The notes under the pieces: model-generated | Databases searched by the model: none | The model's input: the letters and a program-made list of their open reading frames with translations, nothing else | What the model was told of the DNA's origin: nothing | Position numbers and translations under genes: made by a program | Shown: piece by piece, positions 35,182 to 43,946 of the stretch | Layout of the letters: the number at the start of each line of letters is the position of its first letter | Numbering within the stretch: the first letter of the stretch is position 1 | NCBI GenBank assembly: GCA_034110465.1 | Contig: JAWUZD010000006.1 | Span: 62,001 to 126,000, forward strand | Origin: Aurantibacter sp034110465 | GTDB taxonomy: Bacteria; Bacteroidota; Bacteroidia; Flavobacteriales; Flavobacteriaceae | Length of the DNA: 64,000 nucleotides | Direction of reading: 5' to 3'

Positions 35182-36129
35182 ATGAATATATCAGTAGTTA
35201 TACCACTACTTAACGAAGAAGAATCGCTCTTAGAGCTTCACGATTGGATTGCAAAAGTTATGCAATCCAATCGTTTTTTATATGAAATTATTTTTATAGA
35301 TGATGGTAGCACAGACACTTCTTGGAATATAATTTCAACTTTAGGGACTACAAATCCAAACGTAAAAGGAATTCGATTTTTAAAGAATTTTGGTAAGTCA
35401 CAAGCACTACATGCTGGTTTCAAAAAAGCAAAAGGTGACGTTATAATTACTATGGATGCGGATTTACAAGATAATCCTGAAGAAATCCCAGAACTTTACA
35501 AACTTATTATTGAAGATGAGTTTGATTTAATTTCTGGTTGGAAAAAGAAACGTTACGATAATAAACTTACAAAAAATCTACCATCTAAACTGTTTAATTG
35601 GGCTGCACGCAAAACATCTGGCGTACAATTAAACGATTTTAACTGCGGACTTAAAGCTTACAAAAATGATGTTGTCAAACATATAGATGTAAATGGCGAA
35701 ATGCACAGATACATTCCTGTTTTAGCTAAAAATGCAGGGTTTATTAAAATTGGCGAAAAAGTAGTTTTACACCAAGCTAGAAAATATGGCGAAACAAAAT
35801 TTGGTGCAGAACGATTTGTAAACGGGTTTTTAGACCTAATTACAATTTGGTTTTTATCTCGTTTTGGAAAAAGGCCAATGCACTTATTTGGTGCTTTAGG
35901 CGTTATTATGCTAATAGTTGGTTTTATTTTTACCGCATATTTAGGTATAGACAAAATATTTTTCAACCCTTATGGAAGGTTAATAACTGAAAGACCTCAA
36001 TTTTTCATAGCCTTAACCACAATGCTTTTAGGAACTCAGTTTTTTATTGCTGGCTTTTTAGGTGAACTTATTTTAAGAACAAAAAAAGATTCTAAACGTT
36101 ATTTAGTAAACGAAGAATTAAATTTTTAA
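35182..36129 (+). CDS. family 2 glycosyltransferase (DPM1/GtrB-like)
   Basis: 315 residues. The GT-A domain opens with ISVVIPLLNEEESLLELHDWI and has FIDDGSTDTSW and the metal-binding DADLQDNPEEIPEL. The C-terminus carries two membrane helices (about 235-257 and 268-295). This is the layout of polyprenyl-phosphate sugar transferases such as dolichol-phosphate mannose synthase and GtrB. It probably loads a sugar onto undecaprenyl phosphate at the inner membrane. The sugar is unknown. Confidence 0.9.
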   Translation: MNISVVIPLLNEEESLLELHDWIAKVMQSNRFLYEIIFIDDGSTDTSWNIISTLGTTNPNVKGIRFLKNFGKSQALHAGFKKAKGDVIITMDADLQDNPEEIPELYKLIIEDEFDLISGWKKKRYDNKLTKNLPSKLFNWAARKTSGVQLNDFNCGLKAYKNDVVKHIDVNGEMHRYIPVLAKNAGFIKIGEKVVLHQARKYGETKFGAERFVNGFLDLITIWFLSRFGKRPMHLFGALGVIMLIVGFIFTAYLGIDKIFFNPYGRLITERPQFFIALTTMLLGTQFFIAGFLGELILRTKKDSKRYLVNEELNF

Positions 36130-36155
36130 GAATTCTTACTTGTTTTCAAATTTTG

Positions 36156-36163
36156 TACTTTTG
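36156..36163 (+). promoter_or_regulatory. -7 element of the phosphohexomutase promoter
   Basis: TACTTTTG followed by CA, a perfect TAnnTTTG match, 20 nt before the start codon. Confidence 0.55.
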
Positions 36164-36183
36164 CATTTCAATTTTTATAATTC

Positions 36184-37902
36184 ATGACGCAGTCAAGTAA
36201 CACGTTAAAACAACGCATAAATAATTGGTTAACACCAACTTTCGATTTAGACACACAAAACGCAATTAAAACATTACAAACCGAAAATCCAGAAGCTTTA
36301 GAAGAAGCTTTTTATAAAGATTTAGAGTTTGGAACTGGTGGAATGCGAGGAATTATGGGCGTAGGTACTAACCGAATTAACCCATATACGTTAGGAAAAA
36401 ACACACAAGGTTTAGGTAATTACTTACACCAATCGTTTCCTGACAAAGAAATTAAAGTTGTAATTGCTTACGATTGTAGACATAATAGCAAAAGCTTAGC
36501 ACAAATAGTTGCAAATGTATTTTCTGCTAATGGCATTAAAGTCTTTTTATTCGAAGATTTACGTCCTACACCAGAACTATCTTTTGCCTTAAAATATTTA
36601 AATTGCCAATGCGGTATTGTATTAACAGCTTCTCATAATCCACCAGAATACAATGGTTATAAAGTATATTGGGAAGATGGCGGACAATTAGTTCCACCAC
36701 AAGACAATGCCATTATTAATATAATTAACGATTTAGATTATAGTGCTATAAAGTTTGAAGCAAATCCTGCTTTAATAGAAACTATTGGAAAAACTATAGA
36801 CGATGTTTTTATAGATGCATCGGTTAAAAACGGTAGTTTTACTACAGATGAAGCTAGAAAAAATTTAAACGTTGTTTTCACTTCTTTACACGGAACATCT
36901 ATAACAACAGTTCCAGAAACTTTAAAAAGAGCAGGATATAATTCGGTTCATATCGTTGAAGAACAACGTGAACCTAATGGCGATTTTCCAACGGTAAAAT
37001 CTCCAAATCCAGAAGAGCCAGAAGCTTTAAAACTAGCTATAGAATTAGCTGAAGAAAAAAATAGTGATATTGTTATAGGTACTGATCCAGATAGCGATAG
37101 ACTTGGTATTGCTGTTAGAGACCTAAACGGGAAGTTGATTATCTTAAATGGAAACCAAACAATGGTTTTAATGACGGATTTTTTACTTCAAAATTATAAA
37201 AATGATAAAAACAATCCGTTTATAGCAAGTACTATTGTTTCTACTCCAATGATGCAAGAATTAGCAAACGAATATAAAGTAGATTATAAAATTGGTTTAA
37301 CCGGTTTTAAATGGATTGCAAAAATGATAAAAGATTTTCCAAATCAACATTTTATTGGTGGCGGAGAAGAAAGTTTTGGATTTATGGTAGGCGATTTTGT
37401 TAGAGATAAAGATGCTAATACTTCTACTCTACTCGCTTGTGAAATTGCTGCACATGCAAAAGCAAATAATAGTTCTATTTATGAAACACTTTTAGAACTT
37501 TACACAAAACACGGCTTTTATAAAGAACGCTTAGTATCAATTACAAAAAAAGGTATTGAAGGTGCTAACCAAATCAAACAAATGATGATTGATGCCAGAG
37601 AAAACCCTTTAAAAGTAGTTGCCGGAGAGAAAGTGGTTCTAATTGAGGATTATCAATTATCTCTTTCAAAAAACCTTCAAGTCAATGAAGAAACAGAATT
37701 AGACATTCCAAAATCTAACGTTTTGATTTATTACACAGAAAACGGAAATAAAATTGCTTTAAGACCAAGTGGAACAGAACCTAAAATAAAATTCTACATA
37801 AGTGTTAATTCAACTTTAAATAAGATTAAAGATTTTGAAAACATAGAAAATCAGCTAGATCAAAAAATTGAAGCTATCTTAACAGACTTGAAACTGAACT
37901 AA
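36184..37902 (+). CDS. phospho-sugar mutase (phosphoglucomutase/phosphomannomutase)
   Basis: 572 residues of the alpha-D-phosphohexomutase family. The phosphoserine loop is TASHNPPEYNGYKVYW, the metal loop GTDPDSDRLGIAV, the sugar loop GGGEESFGFM and the phosphate loop RPSGTEPKIKFYI. All four catalytic regions are intact. The length of about 570 fits the PgcA-type phosphoglucomutases of Bacteroidota and Firmicutes rather than GlmM. It interconverts hexose 1- and 6-phosphates. Glucose versus mannose preference cannot be read. Its stop codon is directly followed by the MsbA-like gene. Confidence 0.93.
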   Translation: MTQSSNTLKQRINNWLTPTFDLDTQNAIKTLQTENPEALEEAFYKDLEFGTGGMRGIMGVGTNRINPYTLGKNTQGLGNYLHQSFPDKEIKVVIAYDCRHNSKSLAQIVANVFSANGIKVFLFEDLRPTPELSFALKYLNCQCGIVLTASHNPPEYNGYKVYWEDGGQLVPPQDNAIINIINDLDYSAIKFEANPALIETIGKTIDDVFIDASVKNGSFTTDEARKNLNVVFTSLHGTSITTVPETLKRAGYNSVHIVEEQREPNGDFPTVKSPNPEEPEALKLAIELAEEKNSDIVIGTDPDSDRLGIAVRDLNGKLIILNGNQTMVLMTDFLLQNYKNDKNNPFIASTIVSTPMMQELANEYKVDYKIGLTGFKWIAKMIKDFPNQHFIGGGEESFGFMVGDFVRDKDANTSTLLACEIAAHAKANNSSIYETLLELYTKHGFYKERLVSITKKGIEGANQIKQMMIDARENPLKVVAGEKVVLIEDYQLSLSKNLQVNEETELDIPKSNVLIYYTENGNKIALRPSGTEPKIKFYISVNSTLNKIKDFENIENQLDQKIEAILTDLKLN

Positions 37903-39729
37903 ATGGATTATCTAAAAAAAATTCTTAAATACGCATTACCTTATAAAAAATATGCTTTTCTAAATATTATTTGTAATGTATTTTATGCATTATTTAGCAC
38001 ATTAGCTATGGTATCATTAATACCAATGATTAATGTTATTTTTGATAAAAATACACAACTCACAACTAAGCCAATCTATACAGGTATTAGTGATCTAAAG
38101 GATTATCTTGCTGACTCATTTAATTATACAATAACCTCTAAACTTGTAAACGATGGTGCTGAAAGCACATTGTTTTTTATGGTTACCATTATAATCTCGT
38201 TATTTCTTCTGAAAAACTTTTTTGGTTATTTAGCAATGTATTTTATCACATTTTTAAGAAACGGCTTACTTAAAGACATAAGAAATGAATTATTTAACAA
38301 AATAGTTACTTTACCAATAGCTTACTTTTCAGAGAAAAGAAAAGGAGATGTAATTTCCAGAGTTGTTTCTGATGTTGGAGAAGTACAACATTCCTTTCTT
38401 TCTATTTTAGAATTGTTAGTAAGAGAACCTTTAACCATCTTATTTGCAATTATTGCTATGCTTTTTTTAAGTGTTAAATTAACTTTATTTGTTTTTATCT
38501 TTATTCCTGTTGCAGGACTAGTGATTTCAGCAATAGGTAAAAAACTAAAAAAACAGTCTGAACTTGCTCAAAAAGAAAGAGGTGTTTATCTATCTATTTT
38601 AGAAGAAAGTATTCAAGGCTTAAAAATTATAAAAAGCTACAATGCTGAAAATAGATTTTTCAACATATTTAAATCTTCAACTCAAAGGTTATTTGGGTTT
38701 AATAATGATTTAATGAATAGACAAAATTTAGCTTCGCCAACAAGTGAGTTTTTAGGCGTTGTTACTATTGCTACATTATTATGGTATGGAGGACACATGG
38801 TACTTATAGAAGGAACTCTTTCAGGTGGATCTTTTATAGGTTTTATGGCTTTAGCATATCAAATATTAACTCCTGCAAAAGCAATAAGTAAAGCTAGTTA
38901 TAGTGTTAAAAGAGGAAATGCTTCTGCAGAAAGAGTTTTAGAAATTATTGAAACTGTCAACCCGTTAAAAGATTCATCAACTAGTAAAGAAATCTCAAGT
39001 TTTGAAAAGGAGATTACCTTTAAAAATGTATCATTTAAATATGAAGATGACTATGTTTTAAAAAACTTTTCAATTACAATAGAAAAAGGAAAAACAGTTG
39101 CTTTAGTTGGTCAATCTGGTAGTGGAAAAAGTACAATAGCAAACTTAGCTCCAAGATATTATGATGTAACAAAAGGAGAAATTTTAATAGATAATATTAA
39201 CATAAAAGACTTAAAAACCTCTTCCGTTAGAGGATTAATGAGTATAGTTGCGCAAGACTCTATTCTGTTTAACGACACTATTAAAGAAAATCTTTTAGTT
39301 GGAAAACAAAATGCTACGGATCAAGAAATTGAAGAAGCGTTAAACATTGCCAACGCATGGGAATTTATCAAAGACCTACCTAAAGGTATAAATACAAATG
39401 TTGGAGATTCTGGAAATAAATTTTCTGGAGGGCAAAAACAGCGCTTGAGTATTGCTAGAGCTGTCTTGAAAAATCCTCCAATTATGATTTTAGACGAAGC
39501 AACATCTGCCTTAGACACAGAAAGCGAACGTTTAGTTCAAGTAGCTTTAGAGAATATGATGAAAAATAGGACTTCTATTGTAATTGCACATAGATTATCG
39601 ACTATACAAAATGCAGATTCAATTATTGTTATGCATAAAGGTGAAATTGCAGAACAAGGTAACCATTCAGAATTATTAGCTAAAAATGGGATCTATAGAA
39701 AATTAGTAGAAATGCAAAGTTTTGAATAA
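37903..39729 (+). CDS. MsbA-like ABC exporter (fused membrane and ATPase domains)
   Basis: 608 residues. Six membrane helices in the first 330 residues form an exporter-type membrane domain. The nucleotide-binding domain has GQSGSGKST, FSGGQKQRLSIARAV and MILDEATSALD, then AHRLST. Length and order match MsbA and the wider lipid or drug exporter group. Flipping of lipid A-core or another lipid is likely but not provable. ATG follows the stop of the mutase gene without a gap, so they are co-transcribed. Confidence 0.92.
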   Translation: MDYLKKILKYALPYKKYAFLNIICNVFYALFSTLAMVSLIPMINVIFDKNTQLTTKPIYTGISDLKDYLADSFNYTITSKLVNDGAESTLFFMVTIIISLFLLKNFFGYLAMYFITFLRNGLLKDIRNELFNKIVTLPIAYFSEKRKGDVISRVVSDVGEVQHSFLSILELLVREPLTILFAIIAMLFLSVKLTLFVFIFIPVAGLVISAIGKKLKKQSELAQKERGVYLSILEESIQGLKIIKSYNAENRFFNIFKSSTQRLFGFNNDLMNRQNLASPTSEFLGVVTIATLLWYGGHMVLIEGTLSGGSFIGFMALAYQILTPAKAISKASYSVKRGNASAERVLEIIETVNPLKDSSTSKEISSFEKEITFKNVSFKYEDDYVLKNFSITIEKGKTVALVGQSGSGKSTIANLAPRYYDVTKGEILIDNINIKDLKTSSVRGLMSIVAQDSILFNDTIKENLLVGKQNATDQEIEEALNIANAWEFIKDLPKGINTNVGDSGNKFSGGQKQRLSIARAVLKNPPIMILDEATSALDTESERLVQVALENMMKNRTSIVIAHRLSTIQNADSIIVMHKGEIAEQGNHSELLAKNGIYRKLVEMQSFE

Positions 39730-39745
39730 ATTTAAAATCAGAATT

Positions 39746-39775
39746 AAACCTTTTTTTAAAACTTAAGTCTTAATA
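39746..39775 (+). promoter_or_regulatory. ECF-type promoter of the first sigma module (copy 1)
   Basis: AAACCTTTT then AAGTCTTAATA; AACC (39747-39750), 16 nt, GTCT (39767-39770). It lies about 20 nt before the GTG start of the sigma gene. A near copy with the same spacing is at 40330-40359. Auto-recognition by the encoded sigma factor is inferred. Confidence 0.65.
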
Positions 39776-39788
39776 CTAAAACATATTT

Positions 39789-40331
39789 GTGATAGATGAA
39801 CAAGAACTAGTTAAAAATTTAATAAACGAAAGCACAAGACAAAAAGCTTTTAGCACACTTGTGTCTTTATATAAAGAGCGTTTATATTGGCATATCCGTT
39901 ATATAGTTAAGTCTCATGATGATGCTGACGATGTTTTACAAAACACATTTATTAAAGTATTTAAAAGCATCTCTAAATTTAAAGGCGATTCTAAACTATA
40001 TTCTTGGCTATATCGCATTGCAACTAACGAATCTATTACGCATATAAACAAAAACGCAAAACGATTACAAATAAGCAACCAAGAAGCACAAGACTTGGCT
40101 ATAAACAACTTAGAAGCAGACGTCTATTTTGAAGGCGATGATATTCAATTAAAACTACAAACAGCTATTGCAACTCTACCAGACAAGCAACAACTAGTCT
40201 TTAATATGAAATACTTTCAAGAATTAAAATATTCGGAAATCTCTGAAATTTTAGAAACTAGCGAAGGCGCATTAAAAGCTTCTTACCACATAGCATCTAA
40301 AAAAATTGAAGCTCATTTAAAGAGTCATTAA
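39789..40331 (+). CDS. ECF RNA polymerase sigma factor (module A)
   Basis: 180 residues from GTG. Region 2 has SHDDADDVLQNTFIKVFKSISKFKGDSKLYSWLYRIATNE and region 4 has LPDKQQLVFNMKYFQELKYSEISEIL, then EGALKASYHIASKKIE. Both DNA-binding and core-binding parts are complete. An ECF-type promoter lies just upstream. A second copy of that element overlaps its stop codon and leads into the next gene. Part of a three-gene module with an anti-sigma-like protein and a Spy-like protein. Confidence 0.93.
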   Translation: MIDEQELVKNLINESTRQKAFSTLVSLYKERLYWHIRYIVKSHDDADDVLQNTFIKVFKSISKFKGDSKLYSWLYRIATNESITHINKNAKRLQISNQEAQDLAINNLEADVYFEGDDIQLKLQTAIATLPDKQQLVFNMKYFQELKYSEISEILETSEGALKASYHIASKKIEAHLKSH

Positions 40332-40359
40332 ACCTTTTATAAAAAATGAAGTCTTAATA
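40330..40359 (+). promoter_or_regulatory. ECF-type promoter-like element before the anti-sigma gene (copy 2)
   Basis: AAACCTTTT then GAAGTCTTAATA; AACC (40331-40334), 16 nt, GTCT (40351-40354), the same spacing as copy 1. It overlaps the sigma stop codon and ends 2 nt before the ATG at 40362. A transcript from here would be nearly leaderless. Confidence 0.6.
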
Positions 40360-40361
40360 GT

Positions 40362-40826
40362 ATGAAACAGAATAACAAAAATAACGGTTTTAAAATCCCA
40401 AAAGACTATTTTGAGTCTTTTGAGGATAAGCTTCATACAGAATTAGGGTTACATTCAATAAAAAAAGAGGCATTTAAAACACCCGAAAACTATTTAGAAA
40501 ACTTTAAAATAGACACATCTCTAATAGAGACAGAACAACCTAAAGTTATTTCTATTTTTAGTAGACGAAAACTATTTTTGGCTACAAGTATTGCCGCTAC
40601 CATTGCATTATTATTAACATTAACACTTAACAAACCTTCTAATACTTTTGATACTTTAGAAAACGATACATTAAAAACTTTTGTTTTAAACGAAACGTCT
40701 ACACAAGATTTTGCTTTATTTCTAGATGATGTAAATCTTGAAGAATCAGATTTTTTAACTATTGATTCAGATGAATTTGAAACTTATTTTAACAATATTG
40801 ACTTAGAAGATTTAATAACCGAATAA
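40362..40826 (+). CDS. anti-sigma-like single-pass membrane protein (module A)
   Basis: 154 residues. The N-terminus has two repeats of the pattern FKIPKDYFESFEDKL and FKTPENYLENFKI, a motif seen in flavobacterial anti-sigma-like proteins. A membrane helix lies at about 70-90 (LFLATSIAATIALLLTLTL) and an acidic extracytoplasmic tail follows (FLDDVNLEESDFLTIDSDEFETYF). The position after an ECF gene supports an anti-sigma role. No enzyme motif. It is followed at 10 nt by a Spy-like gene. Confidence 0.75.
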   Translation: MKQNNKNNGFKIPKDYFESFEDKLHTELGLHSIKKEAFKTPENYLENFKIDTSLIETEQPKVISIFSRRKLFLATSIAATIALLLTLTLNKPSNTFDTLENDTLKTFVLNETSTQDFALFLDDVNLEESDFLTIDSDEFETYFNNIDLEDLITE

Positions 40827-40836
40827 ATTTATTATT

Positions 40837-41280
40837 ATGAAAAAATCCACATACATTTTTATTTTAGCTTTATGTTTTTCTCTAGTTAGTTTTGCTCAAC
40901 AAAATAGAGAAAAAATAAATGCTTTAAAAATAGCACATATTACGCAAGAATTAGATTTAACATCTAACCAAGCTCAAAAATTTTGGCCTATTTATAATGC
41001 TTACGAAAGTAAAACAGCAGAATTAAGACAAGCTGAAGGCGCTGCTAACCGCAAAACAGACTTTAAAAACATATCTGAAACAGATTCTAAAAAATTCATA
41101 GAAAATATGTTAAAAATGGAAGCTGAAAGAACTTCGCTTCAAAAAAAGTTTATAACTGAATTATATAATGTTATTTCTGCAAAAAAAATAATTATATTAA
41201 TTCAAGCTGAACGTAGTTTTAAGCTTAAAATGATTGAAGAATATAAAGGTCGATTAAAAAACAGAAAAGGAAGAAGTTAA
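40837..41280 (+). CDS. Spy/CpxP-like periplasmic protein (module A)
   Basis: 147 residues. Signal peptide ends SLVSFAQ. The mature part is fully helical: ITQELDLTSNQAQKFWPIYNAYESK is the LTxxQ-type helix common to Spy, CpxP and CnrX. A second helix pair follows (LKMEAERTSLQKKFITELYNVISAKK). Such proteins sense misfolded proteins or metals and report to the envelope stress regulator. Third gene of module A. Confidence 0.8.
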   Translation: MKKSTYIFILALCFSLVSFAQQNREKINALKIAHITQELDLTSNQAQKFWPIYNAYESKTAELRQAEGAANRKTDFKNISETDSKKFIENMLKMEAERTSLQKKFITELYNVISAKKIIILIQAERSFKLKMIEEYKGRLKNRKGRS

Positions 41281-41298
41281 TTTCTTCCTTTTCTGTTT
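41259..41298. terminator. bidirectional terminator after module A
   Basis: Perfect 17-bp stem, AAACAGAAAAGGAAGAA with its complement, and a 6-nt loop. The left arm includes the last codons and the hairpin includes the stop of the Spy-like gene. It lies between convergent genes. Confidence 0.88.
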
Positions 41299-41374
41299 TT
41301 TCTAAAAGCTACCTTTTACTACACTGTGAAAAATCTATTTTCAATATCATTAAAATTAACACAAAACGTTCCTT

Positions 41375-42439
41375 TTATTTAAAATGTAATTTACTCACTC
41401 TTCCATTTCCTGCTGCGTAAGCAATAGAATCGTTTAAAAATCTTATTGTATAATAACTTTCATCAGACAAGTGTTTCCAAGTATTTCCTGAATCGCTACT
41501 ATAATCTATTCCTTTAAATCCTAGTGCAACTAATTGTTTTGCACTACTATTTGGCACATATTGCACACAACTTCTATAACCAGGATTAGCATTTTCTGCT
41601 ACTAGCTGCCAAGTTTTTCCACCATCATTGGTTCTAATTTTATTGGCTTTATTATCTTCTGGCTTTGTATAATCTCCACCAATTGCAAAACCATTTAACT
41701 CATCATAAAAGTCTAAAGAATACATTCCTGTAGTTTCTAAACCTTGCACTATTGGAGTATTAAAAACTTCCCAAGTTTGACCTTTATCTGGAGAATATAA
41801 AATCCTACTTGTCTTTCCTCCAGTTGCAACCCAAGTTTTATCACCTACTATTGCAATATTAGTATCGCTTGCAGCAAAAGCGGCTTCGCCTTCTTTAGCT
41901 TTCGGTAATTGGCTACACGGTAATTTATTCCAGGTATTTCCGCCATCTCGGGTTATTAAAACACTTAAACAATTATCTGTTGGATCTCCAATGGCAATAC
42001 CTTCGTTATCATTCCAAAAATCCATAGAATCGTAAAATGCTTTTGGATGATTTTCTTGATAAACTAATTCTTCGTCTTTAAATAATAATGTTGGAGAAGA
42101 AATACCTAATGAAAAGATACTTCCTCCATTTGTAGAAATAGCTCTAAAATTAACTTCCAACGAATCATAAATCTTATTTCTCTCTATCAATTTCACAGGT
42201 GGAATTGGAATTGTTATAGGGTCAGAAACGATTATTACTTTTCCAGATGAAGTTGCGATAATCAAACTACTTCCCCATGTATCCATTGCTCTAACATTCA
42301 ATGTTGAATCCTCAACAAAATGATTTATTTCAACTTTATTAAATGAAACCTTTTTCTCATTAACTTCTAAAACGTTTTTAGGTTTTGTTCCACAAGAAAA
42401 AACTACAGCCATAAAAAGCAACATTAAAAAATTTTTCAT
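41375..42439 (-). CDS. BNR/YCF48-like beta-propeller lipoprotein
   Basis: 354 residues. Lipobox VVFSCGTK. Asp-box (BNR) repeats are visible: TRDGGNTW, SPDKGQTW, TNDGGKTW and SSDSGNTW. They alternate with propeller strands (FAIGGDYTKPEDN, ISLGISSPTLLF). This matches the YCF48/Hcf136-like or VPS10-type propellers of envelope proteins; flavobacterial members are often labelled oxidoreductase without evidence. The gene stands alone between the two ECF modules. No catalytic residues of sialidases are evident. Confidence 0.82.
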   Translation of the reverse strand: MKNFLMLLFMAVVFSCGTKPKNVLEVNEKKVSFNKVEINHFVEDSTLNVRAMDTWGSSLIIATSSGKVIIVSDPITIPIPPVKLIERNKIYDSLEVNFRAISTNGGSIFSLGISSPTLLFKDEELVYQENHPKAFYDSMDFWNDNEGIAIGDPTDNCLSVLITRDGGNTWNKLPCSQLPKAKEGEAAFAASDTNIAIVGDKTWVATGGKTSRILYSPDKGQTWEVFNTPIVQGLETTGMYSLDFYDELNGFAIGGDYTKPEDNKANKIRTNDGGKTWQLVAENANPGYRSCVQYVPNSSAKQLVALGFKGIDYSSDSGNTWKHLSDESYYTIRFLNDSIAYAAGNGRVSKLHFK

Positions 42440-42475
42440 TTTTTTAATTTATTATAAGATTTAATCTAAAATAGA

Positions 42476-42505
42476 AAAAGCTTCACAATTTCTTGTAAAG
42501 CTTTT
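42476..42505 (-). terminator. terminator after module B
   Basis: AAAAGCTTCACAA with TTGTAAAGCTTTT, 12 of 13 pairs, 4-nt loop. It lies downstream of the Spy-like gene of module B on the minus strand. Confidence 0.8.
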
Positions 42506-42539
42506 CAATTAAAATATTATTTTATTTAATAAACAACTG

Positions 42540-42983
42540 TTATTTATTTGGCTTTCCTCTTTGCATAGCCTTTTTAATAATAGATTTAAAGTCCTTTTTC
42601 TGTTGTTCTGTCTCGCAAATTTTTAAAATTGCATTAAAATGGGTAAAAGTTATTTTTCCTCTCAAAGCCATTTTATACCCCATACTGTTTGTTAAACTAT
42701 CTAATTCTTTAGTAGAATAATCTTTATTTCCAATATTAGTAAACAATTGATCTTTTATTTTTTTTGTTTCTTTAAATATTGATTTCATTTCATTTTCATG
42801 ATCTTTATTTAAAGCTTCAAACTTAATCATTTGAGATTCATTAAAATCTAACTGTTTAGCTACAAAACTGCCTGGATTATGTCTTTCTCCTCTATTATGC
42901 TTCTTAAAATGAAGAAACACAAACACAGCATTAGAGATTACTAAAACAATAATAAGTAGATATAATAAACTATTTTTTTTCAT
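42540..42983 (-). CDS. Spy/CnrX-like periplasmic sensor protein (module B)
   Basis: 147 residues. An N-terminal hydrophobic helix (about 5-24) acts as anchor or signal. Helical periplasmic part: AKQLDFNESQMIKFEALNKDHENEMKSIFKETKKI, matching the Spy/CnrX pattern of a LxLxxxQ helix followed by a long coil. The basic tail ends KKAMQRGKPNK. It follows the anti-sigma-like gene by 2 nt. A stress or metal sensor role is inferred from fold and context. Confidence 0.78.
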   Translation of the reverse strand: MKKNSLLYLLIIVLVISNAVFVFLHFKKHNRGERHNPGSFVAKQLDFNESQMIKFEALNKDHENEMKSIFKETKKIKDQLFTNIGNKDYSTKELDSLTNSMGYKMALRGKITFTHFNAILKICETEQQKKDFKSIIKKAMQRGKPNK

Positions 42984-42985
42984 AA

Positions 42986-43300
42986 TTAAAATTGAATTAA
43001 AGTTTCTTCTGAAACTGATAAATTATAAGATTCCGAAAACGTATTTAAATCACTATTATAATTAGTTTCAGAATAATTATAAATAGTAGTTACATTAATT
43101 AAAACAATTGCAACTATGGCAACAAATTGAATTTGAGGAGATAAAACACGTTCAAGAAACGTTACTTTCTGTTCCTCTTCTTTAAAAAGAATATTTAAAG
43201 TACGTTCTTTAAAAAAAGGCGAAACTTTAACTGCAGATATAATGTCTAAACTATTAAATGCTGCCGCTGTTTTGTCTTCTATTTGTTTTGTTGTTTCCAT
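42986..43300 (-). CDS. anti-sigma-like membrane protein (module B)
   Basis: 104 residues. The cytoplasmic N-terminus has DIISAVKVSPFFKERTLNILFKEEEQ. A membrane helix at about 57-75 (IQFVAIVAIVLINVTTIYNY) is followed by a short acidic tail. Shorter than the module A partner but in the same order sigma/anti-sigma/Spy-like. A promoter-like element ends 5 nt before its ATG. Confidence 0.7.
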   Translation of the reverse strand: METTKQIEDKTAAAFNSLDIISAVKVSPFFKERTLNILFKEEEQKVTFLERVLSPQIQFVAIVAIVLINVTTIYNYSETNYNSDLNTFSESYNLSVSEETLIQF

Positions 43301-43305
43301 AATAT

Positions 43306-43335
43306 TTTAGATGATATCTTGTTTTAAAACTTGCG
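43306..43335 (-). promoter_or_regulatory. promoter-like element before the module B anti-sigma gene (copy 2)
   Basis: On the minus strand CGCAAGTTTT (43326-43335), 12 nt, then CATCTAAA (43306-43313). The same two blocks occur upstream of the module B sigma gene. It directly follows the sigma stop codon and ends 5 nt before the ATG at 43300. Confidence 0.55.
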
Positions 43336-43336
43336 T

Positions 43337-43915
43337 TTAGAATTCATTTTTATAAAAATAATCCAATTTTTGCTTTAGATTATGTTTTGCTCTATGCATT
43401 AAAGACTCAACAGAATTAATACTTTTTTCTATTATTTCACTAATATCATTGTAACTCTTTCCATCTATTTTATGCAGTGTAAAAACCAAGCGCTGTTGTT
43501 CTGGCAATGTGTTAATGGCTTTAAAAATAATTTCGGAAGTTTCTTTTTGCTCTAAAACTATACCTGGATGTTTTATATCTGTATAATAATTGGTTTTGTC
43601 TATAGAAAAATTATCACTAAATAAAGATTGTAAAAAGCCGAAACGTTTTTTAGTGTTATGTTTTCTTATAAATTCCAAACATTTATTCGTTGCTATTCTA
43701 TAAATCCAGGTAGACAACTTAGAATTGCCTTTAAATTTGTGAACAGAATTAAAAACCTCTATAAAAACATCTTGTGCAACATCTTCAGCATCTTCTCTGT
43801 TTGGGATAAAAGATATACAGGTTGAAAACACTTTTTGCTGATAATCTTCCAATAGCTTATTGTAAGCTTTTGGTGTTTTCAAAATTAAGGCTTCTATAAA
43901 TTCGGTTTCGGTCAA
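43337..43915 (-). CDS. ECF RNA polymerase sigma factor (module B)
   Basis: 192 residues from TTG at 43915 (MTETEFIEALILKTPKAYNKLLEDYQ). The frame extends 18 codons upstream to another TTG, with an ATG in between, but the promoter-like element lies inside that part, so the downstream start is preferred. Region 2 has NREDAEDVAQDVFIEVFNSVHKFKGNSKLSTWIYRIATNKCLEF. Region 4 has LPEQQRLVFTLHKIDGKSYNDISEII and SVESLMHRAKHNLKQKL. Head of module B, transcribed toward module A. Confidence 0.92.
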   Translation of the reverse strand: MTETEFIEALILKTPKAYNKLLEDYQQKVFSTCISFIPNREDAEDVAQDVFIEVFNSVHKFKGNSKLSTWIYRIATNKCLEFIRKHNTKKRFGFLQSLFSDNFSIDKTNYYTDIKHPGIVLEQKETSEIIFKAINTLPEQQRLVFTLHKIDGKSYNDISEIIEKSINSVESLMHRAKHNLKQKLDYFYKNEF

Positions 43916-43946
43916 AAAATATTTTTCTGCTATTTTATTAATTGTG

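Noticed and set aside
35658..35966. 102-codon minus-strand frame inside the family 2 glycosyltransferase
   Set aside because: Antisense to the membrane helices of a well-recognised gene; no start or promoter signal.
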